Below are positions 11,509 through 21,443 of a stretch of 64,000 bases of DNA, in pieces (the first letter of the stretch is position 1; each line of letters opens with the position of its first letter). The notes beneath the pieces are model-generated. The model was not told the DNA's origin. It ran no database searches and worked only from the letters and a program-made list of their open reading frames with translations. The stretch comes from Haemophilus parainfluenzae (lineage in GTDB: Bacteria > Pseudomonadota > Gammaproteobacteria > Enterobacterales > Pasteurellaceae): contig NZ_QEPQ01000002.1 of assembly GCF_003252795.1 (NCBI RefSeq), positions 124,001 to 188,000 of the forward strand, in the 5' to 3' direction. A program made the translations under genes and the position numbers.

Positions 11509-12094
11509 AATCCTGGTTATATTGACCGCACTTTTACTCTCAGGTTGTGCGGCAAAAGTGAGTCAACTTCAAACTCCTGAAAAAATAGAGTACAACGGCA
11601 AAACTTATAAACTTACTGCAAGCCAAGATTTGGATACGATTGCGCGTTATGTTTATCTTGCCGAGCCGGATACCTTGGAAAATTGGCAATCTCAAATTGA
11701 AGTGTTGCTTGATCGTGATTTATCCCGTTCTATTGAGCAACGCGTAGCATTACGTGAGAAGGTATACCGTAATTTAGGTGTGAAAGATTTCAAAATCCTT
11801 GCGAATTCAACGAATCCGAAAAAGCCTGCCACTGAGTTAAATGCTTATGTCATTTATGCTCCGACAGAACAAAATCCATCTTGGCAAGTGGACATAGCTA
11901 AGGGTAAAAATGTGCCACGTTGTGGTTTTGTGCAATATCAATATTCCCAAAAAGTGGAACAAGGTAAGAAATTTCAGCGTTTAAACACAGTAAAGATTGT
12001 GAAAAACTTACAAAAGTATTTGGTGGCGAAGGAAAGCAAAACATTACAAAAAGCCGATCTTTCTTGGAAATGTGAAAGTTCTTTCCATCACTAA
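11501..12094 (+). CDS. Putative lipoprotein of unknown function
   Basis: A 197-residue protein starting [19 protein letters not shown], a type II signal with lipobox LSGC and lipidated Cys at residue 16. Charge at +2 (Ala) suggests the outer membrane. The mature part has no motif I recognise; it includes [19 protein letters not shown] and a segment rich in Lys and Gln. The start overlaps the yaaA stop by 8 bases, so translation is probably coupled. A longer in-frame start inside yaaA is unlikely because the signal peptide begins here. Confidence 0.8.
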   Translation: MNKILVILTALLLSGCAAKVSQLQTPEKIEYNGKTYKLTASQDLDTIARYVYLAEPDTLENWQSQIEVLLDRDLSRSIEQRVALREKVYRNLGVKDFKILANSTNPKKPATELNAYVIYAPTEQNPSWQVDIAKGKNVPRCGFVQYQYSQKVEQGKKFQRLNTVKIVKNLQKYLVAKESKTLQKADLSWKCESSFHH

Positions 12095-12204
12095 AACTTA
12101 TACTAGATCAAATTCCACGTAAATTTTAAAAATTTTTCTAGAGCAGAAATAATGGATGGTGTAATCTTGACGCCAATTATTCTTAGAGTTCAAAGTAGGT
12201 AAAT

Positions 12205-13170
12205 ATGATTAAAAAAATTGCTGTATTAACCAGTGGTGGTGATGCACCAGGTATGAATGCTGCCATCCGTGGCGTTGTTCGTGCAGCTCTTGCAGAAGGG
12301 CTTGAAGTATTTGGGATTTATGACGGTTATCAAGGCTTATATAACAATAAAATCAAACAGTTAAACCGTTATAGTGTATCCGATATTATTAACCGTGGCG
12401 GTACATTCTTAGGCTCTGCGCGTTTCCCTGAATTTAAAGATCCTGCAGTACGTGAAAAATGTGCGGAAATTTTACGTTCACATGGTATTGATGCCTTAGT
12501 TGTTATTGGTGGTGACGGTTCTTACATGGGGGCTAAATTGCTTACTGAAGAACATGGTTTCCCTTGCGTAGGTATCCCTGGCACAATTGATAACGATGTG
12601 GCTGGCACAGATTACACAATCGGTTATGAGACTGCACTACAAACAGCGGTGGATGCCATTGACCGTTTACGTGACACTTCAAGTTCTCACCAACGTATTT
12701 CTATCGTGGAAATCATGGGTCGTCACTGTAGTGATTTAACCATTTCTGCAGGTATTGCCGGTGGTTGTGAATACATTGTGGCATCTGAAATGGAATTTAA
12801 TCGTGAAGAATTAATTCGCCAAATTGAACGCAGTATTATTCGTGGAAAACGCCATGCCATTATTGCGATTACTGAATTAATCACAGATGTACATTCTCTT
12901 GCGCGTGAGATTGAAGCTCGCGTAGGCCATGAAACCCGTGCAACTGTATTAGGCCATATTCAACGTGGTGGTTCGCCTTGTGCCTTCGACCGTATTTTAG
13001 CTTCACGTATGGGCGTATATGCGGTAGATATATTGCTACAAGGTAAAGGTGGCTACTGTGTGGGTATTCAAAATGAAAAATTAGTTCACCATGATATTAT
13101 TGATGCAATCAACAATATGCGCCGTGAATTTAAAGCAGATTGGTTAGAAATGGCTAAACGCTTAGAATAA
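12205..13170 (+). CDS. pfkA: 6-phosphofructokinase
   Basis: ATP-dependent phosphorylation of fructose 6-phosphate, the committing step of glycolysis. It has 321 residues, standard for the bacterial PfkA. The ATP site is seen in [15 protein letters not shown] (about residues 9-23) and [10 protein letters not shown]. The catalytic motif [16 protein letters not shown] lies near residues 124-139, and [10 protein letters not shown] and GHIQRGGSP bind substrate. It is separated from the upstream lipoprotein by 110 bases and ended by a bidirectional hairpin. Confidence 0.98.
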   Translation: MIKKIAVLTSGGDAPGMNAAIRGVVRAALAEGLEVFGIYDGYQGLYNNKIKQLNRYSVSDIINRGGTFLGSARFPEFKDPAVREKCAEILRSHGIDALVVIGGDGSYMGAKLLTEEHGFPCVGIPGTIDNDVAGTDYTIGYETALQTAVDAIDRLRDTSSSHQRISIVEIMGRHCSDLTISAGIAGGCEYIVASEMEFNREELIRQIERSIIRGKRHAIIAITELITDVHSLAREIEARVGHETRATVLGHIQRGGSPCAFDRILASRMGVYAVDILLQGKGGYCVGIQNEKLVHHDIIDAINNMRREFKADWLEMAKRLE

Positions 13171-13201
13171 TCTTTTAAAGGTTATTTAAAACAAAAGAAA
13201 T

Positions 13202-13236
13202 CGGGCTAAAACAATCATTGTTTTAGCTCGATTTTT
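13202..13236. terminator. Bidirectional terminator between pfkA and the UhpC-like gene
   Basis: A 13-bp inverted repeat with a 3-base loop (CGGGCTAAAACAA against TTGTTTTAGCTCG, one wobble) is followed by TTTTT on the plus strand. It lies between two convergent genes. Confidence 0.8.
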
Positions 13237-13247
13237 ATATGCTTAGA

Positions 13248-14573
13248 TTAGGCTTTTAGTTTATTTTTCTTACGTTGCAAGAAGTACACGAAAACGAGTA
13301 ATAATGCACAAGCAAGAGACACAATAAACAAGCTACCAAAGAATCCGTTCCAGTGGAGAGATTGAATAATCCACGCTAATGGGGCCCCCGCCGCTGCCGC
13401 ACCAATATAGGCGAAGAGACTAACGAAACCGGTAGAAGAACCTGAAGCATGTTTATGAGAGTTTTCTGCTGCAGCCATTGCGATAAGGAATTGCGGACCA
13501 AAGATAAAGAATCCCATCAGGAAGAATAAGCCACACATCACAAAATAGTTATCGCTTGGGATGAACCATAATGCTAAGGATGTTGAAATAATACCTAACA
13601 CATAAATGATGTTCATTTGGGTACGGTTTCCGTTGAAGAACTTATCAGAGCCCCAGCCTGCAAAAAGTGCCCCTAAGAAGCCACCGATTTCAAAGAAAGA
13701 AACCGCGGAGTTCGCTTTAAGTAAGTCATAACCGTGGGTTTCTGTTAAATATAAGTTACCCCAGTCATTGATACCAGTACGGATGATATAAATAAAACAC
13801 CAAGAAAATGCTAATGCCCAGATAATGCTGTTTTTGAACACATAAATTTTAAGGATTTCCCAGTTAGATAAACCTAAACCTTCACTTTCATGTTCTTTTT
13901 CAGCAATATCATTACGCCATTCACCTACTGTTGGAAGTCCCATAGATGTTGGGCGATCGCGTAATAAGAAACAAAGGGCAAAACCGATGACACAGGCAAT
14001 AATCCCTGGCACGATCATACCGTAACGCCATCCCCAATAAAGGGCAACGGCACCAGATAAAATTGGAATGAGTGCGCCACCTAAGTTATGTGAGGTATTC
14101 CAGATCGCCCACCATAAACCACGTTCATTACGTGAGTACCAAGTATTCAGGATTTTTGAACATGGAGGCCAACCCCAACCTTGGAAAAAGGCGTTGATCA
14201 TCCAAAGGGTGATAAACATAAAGACAGATGAACTCATGCCGAATAGAATGTTGACGATACCCGTCATCATTAAACCAATCCCCATAAAGTAACGAGGGTT
14301 AGAACGGTCACCAAGTACACCTGATAAGAACTTGGACACACCGTAGGTGAGATAAAACGCAGTACCCATGATACCGATATCGGCTTTTTGTAGCCCGAGA
14401 TCCGTTAGCATGGCAGGCATAACGAAGTTAAAACTTTTACGAGTAAAATAGAAAACGGCGTAGCCGATATAACTGGTAATCATCAAATGCAATCGCCAGT
14501 AACGGTAAGTTTTGTCGATCTCCTCTTTGCTTTTAGTAACCGGTAGATCCGGTGGTACACTGAAGATACCCAT
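13248..14573 (-). CDS. UhpC/UhpT/GlpT-family sugar-phosphate transporter
   Basis: A 441-residue inner-membrane major facilitator protein with about 12 hydrophobic segments. It is most like E. coli UhpC: YRYWRLHLMITSYIGYAVFY at the start, FYFTRKSFNFVMPAML, SKFLSGVLGDRSNPRYFMG, AFFQGWGWPPCSK and RTGINDWGNLY. This family exchanges organic phosphates for inorganic phosphate. In E. coli, UhpC is a glucose-6-phosphate sensor working with UhpA and UhpB, but neither is present here. A direct transport role, as proposed for chlamydial UhpC, is therefore more likely. The RBS is AGAGGAGAAATATT before ATG at 14573. It is a single-gene unit. Confidence 0.85.
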   Translation of the reverse strand: MGIFSVPPDLPVTKSKEEIDKTYRYWRLHLMITSYIGYAVFYFTRKSFNFVMPAMLTDLGLQKADIGIMGTAFYLTYGVSKFLSGVLGDRSNPRYFMGIGLMMTGIVNILFGMSSSVFMFITLWMINAFFQGWGWPPCSKILNTWYSRNERGLWWAIWNTSHNLGGALIPILSGAVALYWGWRYGMIVPGIIACVIGFALCFLLRDRPTSMGLPTVGEWRNDIAEKEHESEGLGLSNWEILKIYVFKNSIIWALAFSWCFIYIIRTGINDWGNLYLTETHGYDLLKANSAVSFFEIGGFLGALFAGWGSDKFFNGNRTQMNIIYVLGIISTSLALWFIPSDNYFVMCGLFFLMGFFIFGPQFLIAMAAAENSHKHASGSSTGFVSLFAYIGAAAAGAPLAWIIQSLHWNGFFGSLFIVSLACALLLVFVYFLQRKKNKLKA

Positions 14574-14708
14574 AATATTTCTCCTCTAATGATAATAATT
14601 CATTCCAGTATATTACAAAGCCGGTTTTTAAAAGGGGACTCAGATCAAAAAATAGAGGATTTATAGGAAAAAATAGTTTGATGAATCGTTGATTGATGAT
14701 GGAGGAAA

Positions 14709-14746
14709 AAAGTGCGGTTAACATTTTAGGGTTTTGACCGCACTTT
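14709..14746 (-). terminator. Paired uptake-signal terminator after folA
   Basis: AAAGTGCGGT and ACCGCACTTT in inverted order, 18 bases apart, form a 10-bp stem followed on the minus strand by a T run. It lies 25 bases after the folA stop. Confidence 0.7.
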
Positions 14747-14770
14747 GTTTTAGGATGGTTTGGGTGTGTT

Positions 14771-15256
14771 TTATGCTTTACGCTGCAAAATTAAAAAACG
14801 ACAATCATAAGGATTATCTGCATCCGCTTGACGATATTCTTCAAACTCGATGTTCCATTCTACCCAATTAATTTCTGGAAAGAACGTATCGCCGTCAATG
14901 TCTGCTTGAATTTGTGTGAGGTATAGTTTATTTGCTTTAGGTAAATATTGTTTAAATAGCTCACCTCCGCCAATTAACATGATTTCATCAAATTCTTTGA
15001 CAAAATCGACCGCACTTTCAAAACTATTTTTCCAGATGACACCTTCATGTTCGTAAGGTGTACGTGAAAGGACAATATTGGTGCGTTTCGGTAGTGGGCG
15101 ACCTATGCTTTCAAAGGTTTTACGGCCCATAATTACCGGTTTGCCTATGGTGTTTTTACGAAACCAAGCTAAATCAGCAGGCAAGTGCCAAGGCATTTGA
15201 TTATCTTTTCCGATGACGTTATTTTTTGTTATTGCAACGATCAAACTTAATGTCAT
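14771..15256 (-). CDS. folA: Dihydrofolate reductase
   Basis: NADPH-dependent reduction of dihydrofolate to tetrahydrofolate; the target of trimethoprim. It has 161 residues. Visible are MTLSLIVAITKNNVIGKDNQ, the Met20-loop and substrate motif MPWHLPADLAWFRKNT with the catalytic acidic residue (Asp27 type), and the cofactor motifs GRKTFESIG and IMLIGGGELF. It is divergent from proB across a 140-base gap. Confidence 0.97.
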   Translation of the reverse strand: MTLSLIVAITKNNVIGKDNQMPWHLPADLAWFRKNTIGKPVIMGRKTFESIGRPLPKRTNIVLSRTPYEHEGVIWKNSFESAVDFVKEFDEIMLIGGGELFKQYLPKANKLYLTQIQADIDGDTFFPEINWVEWNIEFEEYRQADADNPYDCRFLILQRKA

Positions 15257-15396
15257 ATTTTCTATCCTATTTTCTTTTTTTGCACTATATCATAGCTATT
15301 CAGAAAATCTGAATTTGAGATGGTTTTTTTCGTGATTTTTATTAATTTTAGTGCTAATTTAACCGCACTTTTCTATTTTTTAACTGAGGATAAACT

Positions 15397-16506
15397 ATGT
15401 CGGCAAATCGCAAAACAATCGTTGTAAAATTTGGTACCAGTACATTAACGCATGGTTCACCTAAATTAAATGCCCCTCACATGGTTGATATTGTTCGCCA
15501 GATTGCCCAACTTCATCAAGTGGGTTTTCGTGTCGTGATTGTGACATCAGGTGCGATTGCAGCAGGACGACATTATTTAAATCATCCTCAACTTCCTCCA
15601 ACCATTGCGTCAAAGCAGCTTTTAGCTGCAGTAGGGCAGAGCCAGCTTATTCAAGCCTGGGAAAAATTATTTGCGATTTATGATATTCACATTGGACAAA
15701 TTTTATTAACTCGTGCCGATATTGAAGACCGTGAACGTTTTTTAAATGCACGCGATACATTACATGCGCTGTTGGACAATCATATTATTCCTGTGATTAA
15801 TGAGAATGATGCGGTGGCAACGGCTGAGATTAAAGTAGGGGATAACGATAACTTATCTGCATTAGTCGCGATTTTAGTGCAAGCGGAACAACTTTATTTA
15901 TTAACGGATCAACAAGGTTTGTACGAAAGCGATCCTCGTAAAAATCCAGATGCGAAATTGATTCCTGTGGTTGAGCAAATTACCGACCATATTCGTTCTA
16001 TTGCAGGCGGTAGTGGCACAAACCTTGGTACTGGCGGGATGAGTACAAAAATAATTGCGGCAGATGTGGCAACGCGTTCGGGCATTGAAACCATTATTGC
16101 GCCAGGTAGCCGACCTGATGTGATTGTGGATTTGGCGTACGATAAACCAATTGGCACCAAATTTATTGCGCATCATTCAGATCGTTTAGAAAGCCGCAAA
16201 CAGTGGTTATTTGCTGCACCATCAGCGGGCATGCTGACCATTGATGAAGGGGCTGAAAATGCGATGTTAGTACAGAATAAATCATTGCTACCAGCAGGGA
16301 TTACGGCTGTAGAAGGGCGTTTTTCACGCGGTGAAGTCGTTAAAATTAAAAATACCTCAGGTAAAGTGATTGCACTTGGTATGCCGCGTTATAACAGCGA
16401 TGCATTGGAATTAATCAAAGGGAAAAAATCCCAAGAAATTGAACAAATTCTGGGTTATGAATACGGTGCAGTTGCGTTACATCGTGATGACATGATTGTG
16501 CTTTAA
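15397..16506 (+). CDS. proB: Glutamate 5-kinase
   Basis: Phosphorylates glutamate to gamma-glutamyl phosphate, the first step of proline synthesis. It has 369 residues: an amino-acid kinase domain ([13 protein letters not shown] at residues 8-20, [33 protein letters not shown]) up to about residue 260, then a C-terminal PUA domain ([12 protein letters not shown]). The RBS is ACTGAGGATAAACT. proA is not adjacent. The enzyme is feedback-inhibited by proline in relatives. Confidence 0.97.
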   Translation: MSANRKTIVVKFGTSTLTHGSPKLNAPHMVDIVRQIAQLHQVGFRVVIVTSGAIAAGRHYLNHPQLPPTIASKQLLAAVGQSQLIQAWEKLFAIYDIHIGQILLTRADIEDRERFLNARDTLHALLDNHIIPVINENDAVATAEIKVGDNDNLSALVAILVQAEQLYLLTDQQGLYESDPRKNPDAKLIPVVEQITDHIRSIAGGSGTNLGTGGMSTKIIAADVATRSGIETIIAPGSRPDVIVDLAYDKPIGTKFIAHHSDRLESRKQWLFAAPSAGMLTIDEGAENAMLVQNKSLLPAGITAVEGRFSRGEVVKIKNTSGKVIALGMPRYNSDALELIKGKKSQEIEQILGYEYGAVALHRDDMIVL

Positions 16507-16618
16507 CATACAATAGAAATCGGATCTCTCATATTTTCTGAACCTTCCTTTTATTTTGTCGGTCTATAAAACCATAAAAAGGGCAATAGCCCGATATTAA
16601 GTAGTAAAAGGAGACAAC

Positions 16619-16999
16619 ATGAGATTAATAGCGACCGTTTTAGCTGTTGGGCTATTAAGTGCTTGTACGCAGAGCTATTATGTAAAACATCGTAGCCCCA
16701 TTTCAGTGAGCAAACACGTAAAGCGTTTAAATACGACAGCTTGTCATGATAAAGATGACTGGTATTTAGATGGTTATCGTGTCGGGAAAGATTTCCAAGC
16801 GCAAAGCCAATCTCAATTGAACAAACGAATTAACTTTTGTGGTCGACGTGTACCTGAAGAGCTAAGAACCGCATGGTTTAATGGTTTTGATGCAGGCTCG
16901 AATGGCGTTCAGGTTGATATAGAGGGTTATGATGAGGATGCGATTCTAACCTATGATTATGACGATGATGATCGTTATAGCGAAGACGACGAAGAATAA
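16619..16999 (+). CDS. Small lipoprotein, possibly DUF2799-like
   Basis: A 126-residue protein with a clear lipoprotein signal, MRLIATVLAVGLLSAC, with lipidated Cys at 16. The mature part has repeated aromatic/Gly segments (WYLDGYRVGKDFQ, WFNGFDAGSNG) reminiscent of DUF2799 proteins, three further cysteines, and a very acidic tail (DYDDDDRYSEDDEE). The function is unknown. A strong RBS, AAAGGAGACAAC, precedes it, and a paired uptake-signal terminator follows at once, so it is a single-gene unit. Confidence 0.8.
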   Translation: MRLIATVLAVGLLSACTQSYYVKHRSPISVSKHVKRLNTTACHDKDDWYLDGYRVGKDFQAQSQSQLNKRINFCGRRVPEELRTAWFNGFDAGSNGVQVDIEGYDEDAILTYDYDDDDRYSEDDEE

Positions 17000-17031
17000 A
17001 AAAGTGCGGTTAGTTTTAACCGCACTTTTTT
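16999..17031. terminator. Paired uptake-signal terminator between lipoprotein gene and fklB
   Basis: A near-perfect hairpin of two opposed uptake signals with a four-base loop (stem AAAAGTGCGGTTA), bordered by A and T runs. It can stop transcription in both directions between convergent genes. Confidence 0.85.
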
Positions 17032-17034
17032 ATT

Positions 17035-17667
17035 TTAAAGGATATCGAGTAATTCGACTTCAAACACTAAAGGTGAGAATGGAGGGATAGATGCGCCTGC
17101 ACCACGCTCACCATAAGCCAATTCGTGTGGAATAGTGAGTTTCCATTTAGAACCAACAGGCATCATTTGTAATGCTTCAACCCAACCACGAATTACGCCA
17201 TTTACAGGGAATTCAGCCGGTGTGCCACGTGCAACAGAGCTGTCGAATACGGTACCATCTGGTAATGTACCTGTGTAGTGAACACGTACTTTATCAGTTG
17301 CAGATGGTTTGTTACCGTTACCTTCAGTTAAAATTTCGTATTGTAAACCGCTGTCAGTGACGTTTACGCCTGCTTTTTTCGCGTTTTCTTCTAAGAATTT
17401 TTTACCTTCTTCTTCAATCGCTTTAAATTGCGCTTGTTGTGCTTCAGCCGCTTGTTGTTGAAGCGCTTGAACAGAATGCATTAAATCATTAATTTCTAAT
17501 GCAGGTTGATTGCGGTTTAACGCATCAAAAATACCTTTTGCTACTGCTTCAACAGAAATATCCATTTGGCTATCTGCTAATTGTTGACCGATTTGTAAAC
17601 CGATACCGTAGCTGCCTTTTTCAGAAATACTTTCTAATTTTACTTGTTCAAAAATTTGAGCTGTCAT
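17035..17667 (-). CDS. fklB: FKBP-type peptidyl-prolyl cis-trans isomerase (FKBP22)
   Basis: Catalyses prolyl bond isomerisation and helps folding. It has 210 residues: an N-terminal dimerisation helix region ([19 protein letters not shown]) to about residue 95, a long charged helix, then the FKBP domain ([58 protein letters not shown]). No signal peptide is seen, so it is cytosolic like E. coli FklB. It ends only a few bases from the shared terminator, and psd lies 21 bases upstream. Confidence 0.93.
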   Translation of the reverse strand: MTAQIFEQVKLESISEKGSYGIGLQIGQQLADSQMDISVEAVAKGIFDALNRNQPALEINDLMHSVQALQQQAAEAQQAQFKAIEEEGKKFLEENAKKAGVNVTDSGLQYEILTEGNGNKPSATDKVRVHYTGTLPDGTVFDSSVARGTPAEFPVNGVIRGWVEALQMMPVGSKWKLTIPHELAYGERGAGASIPPFSPLVFEVELLDIL

Positions 17668-17688
17668 GTTTTTTCCTTTTTTGTAAAA

Positions 17689-18558
17689 CTATTTTTTTAA
17701 TGCCAAGATTTCACCCATGCGAACAGGTTCATCAACACTTAAATGATCGGCAATTTGTACTTGACCGGCTTGGAATAAATTAATCACGGTAGAACCAAGT
17801 TGGAACCAACCCATTTCTTGACCTTTGCTTAATTTAACCGCACTTTCACCTTCATAAGTCCACACTTTCACTTCGTTATAACGTGGCGGATTAATCACAC
17901 CAGCCCAAACAGTGCCGATACTTGCAGTGATTGTTGCACCCACTAAGATTTGTACCATAGTACCGAATTCAGTATCAAAGACACAAATCACACGTTCATT
18001 ACGTGCGAAGAGGTTCGGTACATGTTTCGCTAAAAATGGATTGACGGAGAATAAATCACCCGGCACGTAAATCATTTTGCGAAGTGTACCATCACATGGC
18101 ATATGCACACGGTGATAATCACGTGGTGATAAATAAGTGGTGACGAATTCCCCATTTTTAAAGGTCTCGGTTAAATCTTTATCTTCCGCTAATAAATCGT
18201 TTAAGCTGAAGAAGTGACCTTTTGCTTGTAATAGGCGATCATCTTCAATATGCCCACATTCACTTACACGACCATCCGCAGGGCAACAAAGTGCGGTTGA
18301 ATTTTGGTTAATTGGTCGTGCATTTTCTTTTAATGGACGGATAAAGAATTCGTTAAAACTGGCGTAATCACTGAATTTTTCTTTTTCAGCAATGCTCATA
18401 TCAATGTTGTATTTTTTTGCAAACGCTTTAATCACAAAATGTGTCACTGCGCCCCATTTTTGTTTAGCTAACCAACCTGCTGCTTGTGTTATATAGATTT
18501 GTGGCATCACATATTGAAATGCAACTTTTAGGCGTTGCCAATAAGAAATTGGGTTCAT
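17689..18558 (-). CDS. psd: Phosphatidylserine decarboxylase
   Basis: Pyruvoyl enzyme of the inner membrane that makes phosphatidylethanolamine from phosphatidylserine. It has 289 residues. The self-cleavage motif LGST (in WFQLGSTVINLF, near residue 252) gives the pyruvoyl group from its serine. The Asp and His of the serine-protease-like triad sit in PADGRVSECG and DYHRVHMPCDG. pssA, which makes its substrate, lies 125 bases upstream in the same direction, so the two consecutive steps are adjacent. Confidence 0.96.
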   Translation of the reverse strand: MNPISYWQRLKVAFQYVMPQIYITQAAGWLAKQKWGAVTHFVIKAFAKKYNIDMSIAEKEKFSDYASFNEFFIRPLKENARPINQNSTALCCPADGRVSECGHIEDDRLLQAKGHFFSLNDLLAEDKDLTETFKNGEFVTTYLSPRDYHRVHMPCDGTLRKMIYVPGDLFSVNPFLAKHVPNLFARNERVICVFDTEFGTMVQILVGATITASIGTVWAGVINPPRYNEVKVWTYEGESAVKLSKGQEMGWFQLGSTVINLFQAGQVQIADHLSVDEPVRMGEILALKK

Positions 18559-18650
18559 TGATTTCTCCGATAAGATTAAAAAGTTGGGCGATTATAACAA
18601 CTTATTTCACTTGCGCAATGTTAGTTGATATTTTTGCGTAAGATCAAAGC

Positions 18651-18676
18651 AATAAGCCGACATTTGCCGGCTTATT
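18651..18676 (-). terminator. Hairpin after pssA
   Basis: An inverted repeat, AATAAGCCG...CGGCTTATT, just after the pssA stop. The T run on the minus strand is weak, so termination before psd may be partial. Confidence 0.45.
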
Positions 18677-18683
18677 GTTATGT

Positions 18684-20051
18684 TTATAAAATCATTTTGA
18701 CTAATTTGTCTGCTTGAATCCGAGCAAATTTCTTCAACAGTTTTTGCACCGGTTCAGGATATTGCGTCAATTCTTCTAATTCAGAATAATCTTGCAATAC
18801 TTTGGTATGTTGGCGGATGTGCGACAATTCTTGTTCCACTTGAGGCAGAAGTTCTTGTTTTGGATCGTGGATTAATAATCCATTTTCCGCATCTAAACGC
18901 CATGCGCGCGGGTTTAAGTTGTTCCCCGTTAAAAGAATATACTGGTTGTCCACCCAAACACCTTTGAGGTGATAAGTGTTATCGCCGTCTTTCCATAAAC
19001 GCACCGTTAAATGGCCATTTTTAATGTAAGCATCAAATTTCTCGCAGAAACGACGAAGATTGCTTTCATATAAATAAGGCAATGCACCTGCCATTTTAAA
19101 TGGCTGCTCTGGTGGAATATAGAAATCGTTCGCGACTTTATCACCCACAATAATTTCGACACGTTTTCCTTGTTCTAATAAGCGGGCAAGTTTACTTCTT
19201 AGCGTGCGAGGGAAGTTGAAATAAGGGGTACAAATCACCAATTTTTCCTTCACTTGTAAGAATAAATCTTCAATAACTTGGTTTAATTCATTGGCCGATG
19301 CACCTAAACCAAAAAGTGGTGAAATGGTTAAAACATCTGAAAAACCAACCGCACTTTCCAACTGATATTCCGCATGGGCAGATAAGTTTTTACGATAAGC
19401 TTTTATTGCACTACGAATTTCTTTGGTGCGAGGACGATTAGCCACATCTAATGGATGTACAGCGCTGAAATCCAATAAATAATCATTGATGAAATTAACC
19501 ATAGAGTCTGCCAACGCAGCATTGTGGATTTTTTGATAACGGTCGTAACGGTATTTATCTTGTTGTTGTAAATACACGTTATTAATACTTGCGCCGCTAT
19601 AAAGCACGGTATCATCAAAGACAAAGCCTTTAATATGTAATACACCAAAGACTTCGCGGGTATTAATTGGCACACCGAAGAACATATTCGGTTCATCGGG
19701 AAGTTGATAGGTTTGGCGTTGTTCACAATACCAATCAGCATTAGTAGCAGATTTTTCTGCACCGAGTAAATTGCGTTGTCCGCGATGCCAATCCACTAAA
19801 ATTTTCACATCCAATTCTGGATGATCTTGTTTTACGCGATAAATTTCATTGAGAATTTCTTGTCCAGCTTCATCTTTTTGCCAATAAAGTGCGGTCACGT
19901 AAATGCGTTTTTTAGCTTGGCGAATTAATTCTATAATTTGTGCTTTGAATTCAAGCGGACTAAACAGAAACTCAACCTGTTCTGCCTGTAAAGGAAGAAA
20001 AGGCAAATTTTTTAAATTTTGTTCTGCTCGTTTAGCTTTATTGATTAACAT
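18684..20051 (-). CDS. pssA: CDP-diacylglycerol-serine O-phosphatidyltransferase
   Basis: Makes phosphatidylserine from CDP-diacylglycerol and serine. It has 455 residues and is of the phospholipase D superfamily type (not the membrane type). Two catalytic HKD-like motifs are seen: HIKGFVFDDTVLYSGASINN near residue 140 and YHLKGVWVDNQYILLTGNNL near residue 355. It is peripheral at the inner membrane. It is upstream of psd on the same strand and divergent from the SpoU gene. Confidence 0.95.
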   Translation of the reverse strand: MLINKAKRAEQNLKNLPFLPLQAEQVEFLFSPLEFKAQIIELIRQAKKRIYVTALYWQKDEAGQEILNEIYRVKQDHPELDVKILVDWHRGQRNLLGAEKSATNADWYCEQRQTYQLPDEPNMFFGVPINTREVFGVLHIKGFVFDDTVLYSGASINNVYLQQQDKYRYDRYQKIHNAALADSMVNFINDYLLDFSAVHPLDVANRPRTKEIRSAIKAYRKNLSAHAEYQLESAVGFSDVLTISPLFGLGASANELNQVIEDLFLQVKEKLVICTPYFNFPRTLRSKLARLLEQGKRVEIIVGDKVANDFYIPPEQPFKMAGALPYLYESNLRRFCEKFDAYIKNGHLTVRLWKDGDNTYHLKGVWVDNQYILLTGNNLNPRAWRLDAENGLLIHDPKQELLPQVEQELSHIRQHTKVLQDYSELEELTQYPEPVQKLLKKFARIQADKLVKMIL

Positions 20052-20200
20052 AATCCATCTCTACACTAAAAATTAATGCTCTAGTTTACAATATTTCCTT
20101 TGTGGATTGATAGAAAAAAGGTTTTTTTTCGTTATAATGCTCACAAATTTTCGCATTTTTTGGCGAATTATTATCCAATTTTTCCTTCGAGAAGCAAATT

Positions 20201-21274
20201 ATGAGCAATTCACGCAAACTATCATTCCAAACAAATTCTACCAAATCTTTTCAAGAGCGTAGCCCAAAACGTGCATTTAATGACAAAGAACGTCGCTTTG
20301 ATGATTATCGCAATAATGAAAAACGTGAGGGAAATCGACCGCACTTTGATAAAAAACGGGATGATCGTAAACCTTCTCGTGGCTTCCAACAACAAGAAGT
20401 GAGAGAACCCAAAATTGCTGAACTTTCATTAAATAAAGCCAATGGTGAAAGTGGCGCGGTAAAAGTAACCGTGAAAAGTACTGGTGTGAGTTATAAACCG
20501 AAAGAAAAGAAAACGGGCGCATTATCGCCACGCGCACCAGAAAAAATTAAAAAGAACCGTGCTGAAGAAATGAAAGTGTATGGTGAAAATGCGTGCTTAG
20601 AATTGTTTGCAGAGCGTCCGGAGAGTATCGTTCGCGTATGGGCAACGGTGCAAATGGCACATCGAATTGGTGAGATTTTCAGTTATTTAGCCGCAAATAA
20701 AAAAGTGTATCACGTGGTGGATAGCGAAGAGCTAAGTTTAGTAAGTGGTACAGAGCATCATGGCGGCATTTGTATGCTAGTGAAGAAGCAACGAACTTTC
20801 TCTTTGCAAGGTTATTTAGATGTCCCGCGTCAAGAAGACTGCTTAGTGGTGCTTGATCAAGTTAATAATGCCCAAAACCTAGGTGGCGTTGTGCGTACTT
20901 GCGCTTTCTATGGCATTAAAAATGTGGTAACAAATCAAGTTGAACAGCTTTATGCACCGGCTGCGATGCGTGTAGCTGAAGGTGGAATGGAGCATATTCG
21001 TATTTTAGAAACAGAAAGTACGGAAATTGCGTTAGAGGCTTTACGTAAGGCGGGTTATCAGATTATTCATGTATCAACCAATAAACGGGGTATTGCGTTG
21101 GAACAACTCAAATTTACAGAGAAAGTCGCGTTGGTATTGAGCGAAGGTAGTACAGATGATATTCGTGAGAAACAAGATGTAAATGTACGTCTTTCTTTAA
21201 GTAATCCATTAAAAGCCGGATTAAATATTGCGGTAAATACAGGGATTTTATTAGCACATTGGTATGTAAAATAA
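20201..21274 (+). CDS. yfiF: SpoU-family RNA methyltransferase (YfiF-like)
   Basis: A 357-residue protein. The C-terminal about 250 residues are a SpoU/TrmH-type knotted methyltransferase with a substrate-binding L30-like part (EEMKVYGENACLELFAERPE) and SAM motifs (LDQVNNAQNLGGVVRTC, VALVLSEG, LSLSNPLKAGLNIAVNTGI). The first about 110 residues are very basic and probably disordered (RRFDDYRNNEKREGNRPHF), as in E. coli YfiF. Such proteins 2'-O-methylate rRNA or tRNA; the exact target is not proven from sequence. Confidence 0.88.
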   Translation: MSNSRKLSFQTNSTKSFQERSPKRAFNDKERRFDDYRNNEKREGNRPHFDKKRDDRKPSRGFQQQEVREPKIAELSLNKANGESGAVKVTVKSTGVSYKPKEKKTGALSPRAPEKIKKNRAEEMKVYGENACLELFAERPESIVRVWATVQMAHRIGEIFSYLAANKKVYHVVDSEELSLVSGTEHHGGICMLVKKQRTFSLQGYLDVPRQEDCLVVLDQVNNAQNLGGVVRTCAFYGIKNVVTNQVEQLYAPAAMRVAEGGMEHIRILETESTEIALEALRKAGYQIIHVSTNKRGIALEQLKFTEKVALVLSEGSTDDIREKQDVNVRLSLSNPLKAGLNIAVNTGILLAHWYVK

Positions 21275-21306
21275 CCTCAAGTGCGGTTATTTTTACACTT
21301 ATTTTC

Positions 21307-21335
21307 AAGGCTGCAGATGTCAGCCTTTTTTCTTT
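21307..21335 (+). terminator. Terminator after the SpoU-family gene
   Basis: AAGGCTG and CAGCCTT, seven bases apart, are followed by a long T run (TTTTTTCTTTTTT). An uptake signal sits just upstream near 21280. Confidence 0.85.
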
Positions 21336-21443
21336 TTTAAAATGTGTGTCACTCAATTTTTCATCTTTCTTTCATAAAGTTTTTGGGGGAAGTTAGACAA
21401 AAGATCTATACTATTCCGAGTAGTTATTTAACAGGGAGTTTTT

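Noticed and set aside
14574-14600. AATGATAAT near the UhpC-like gene as a Fur box
   Set aside because: Only a nine-base partial match, placed at the ribosome-binding region; not enough to call.
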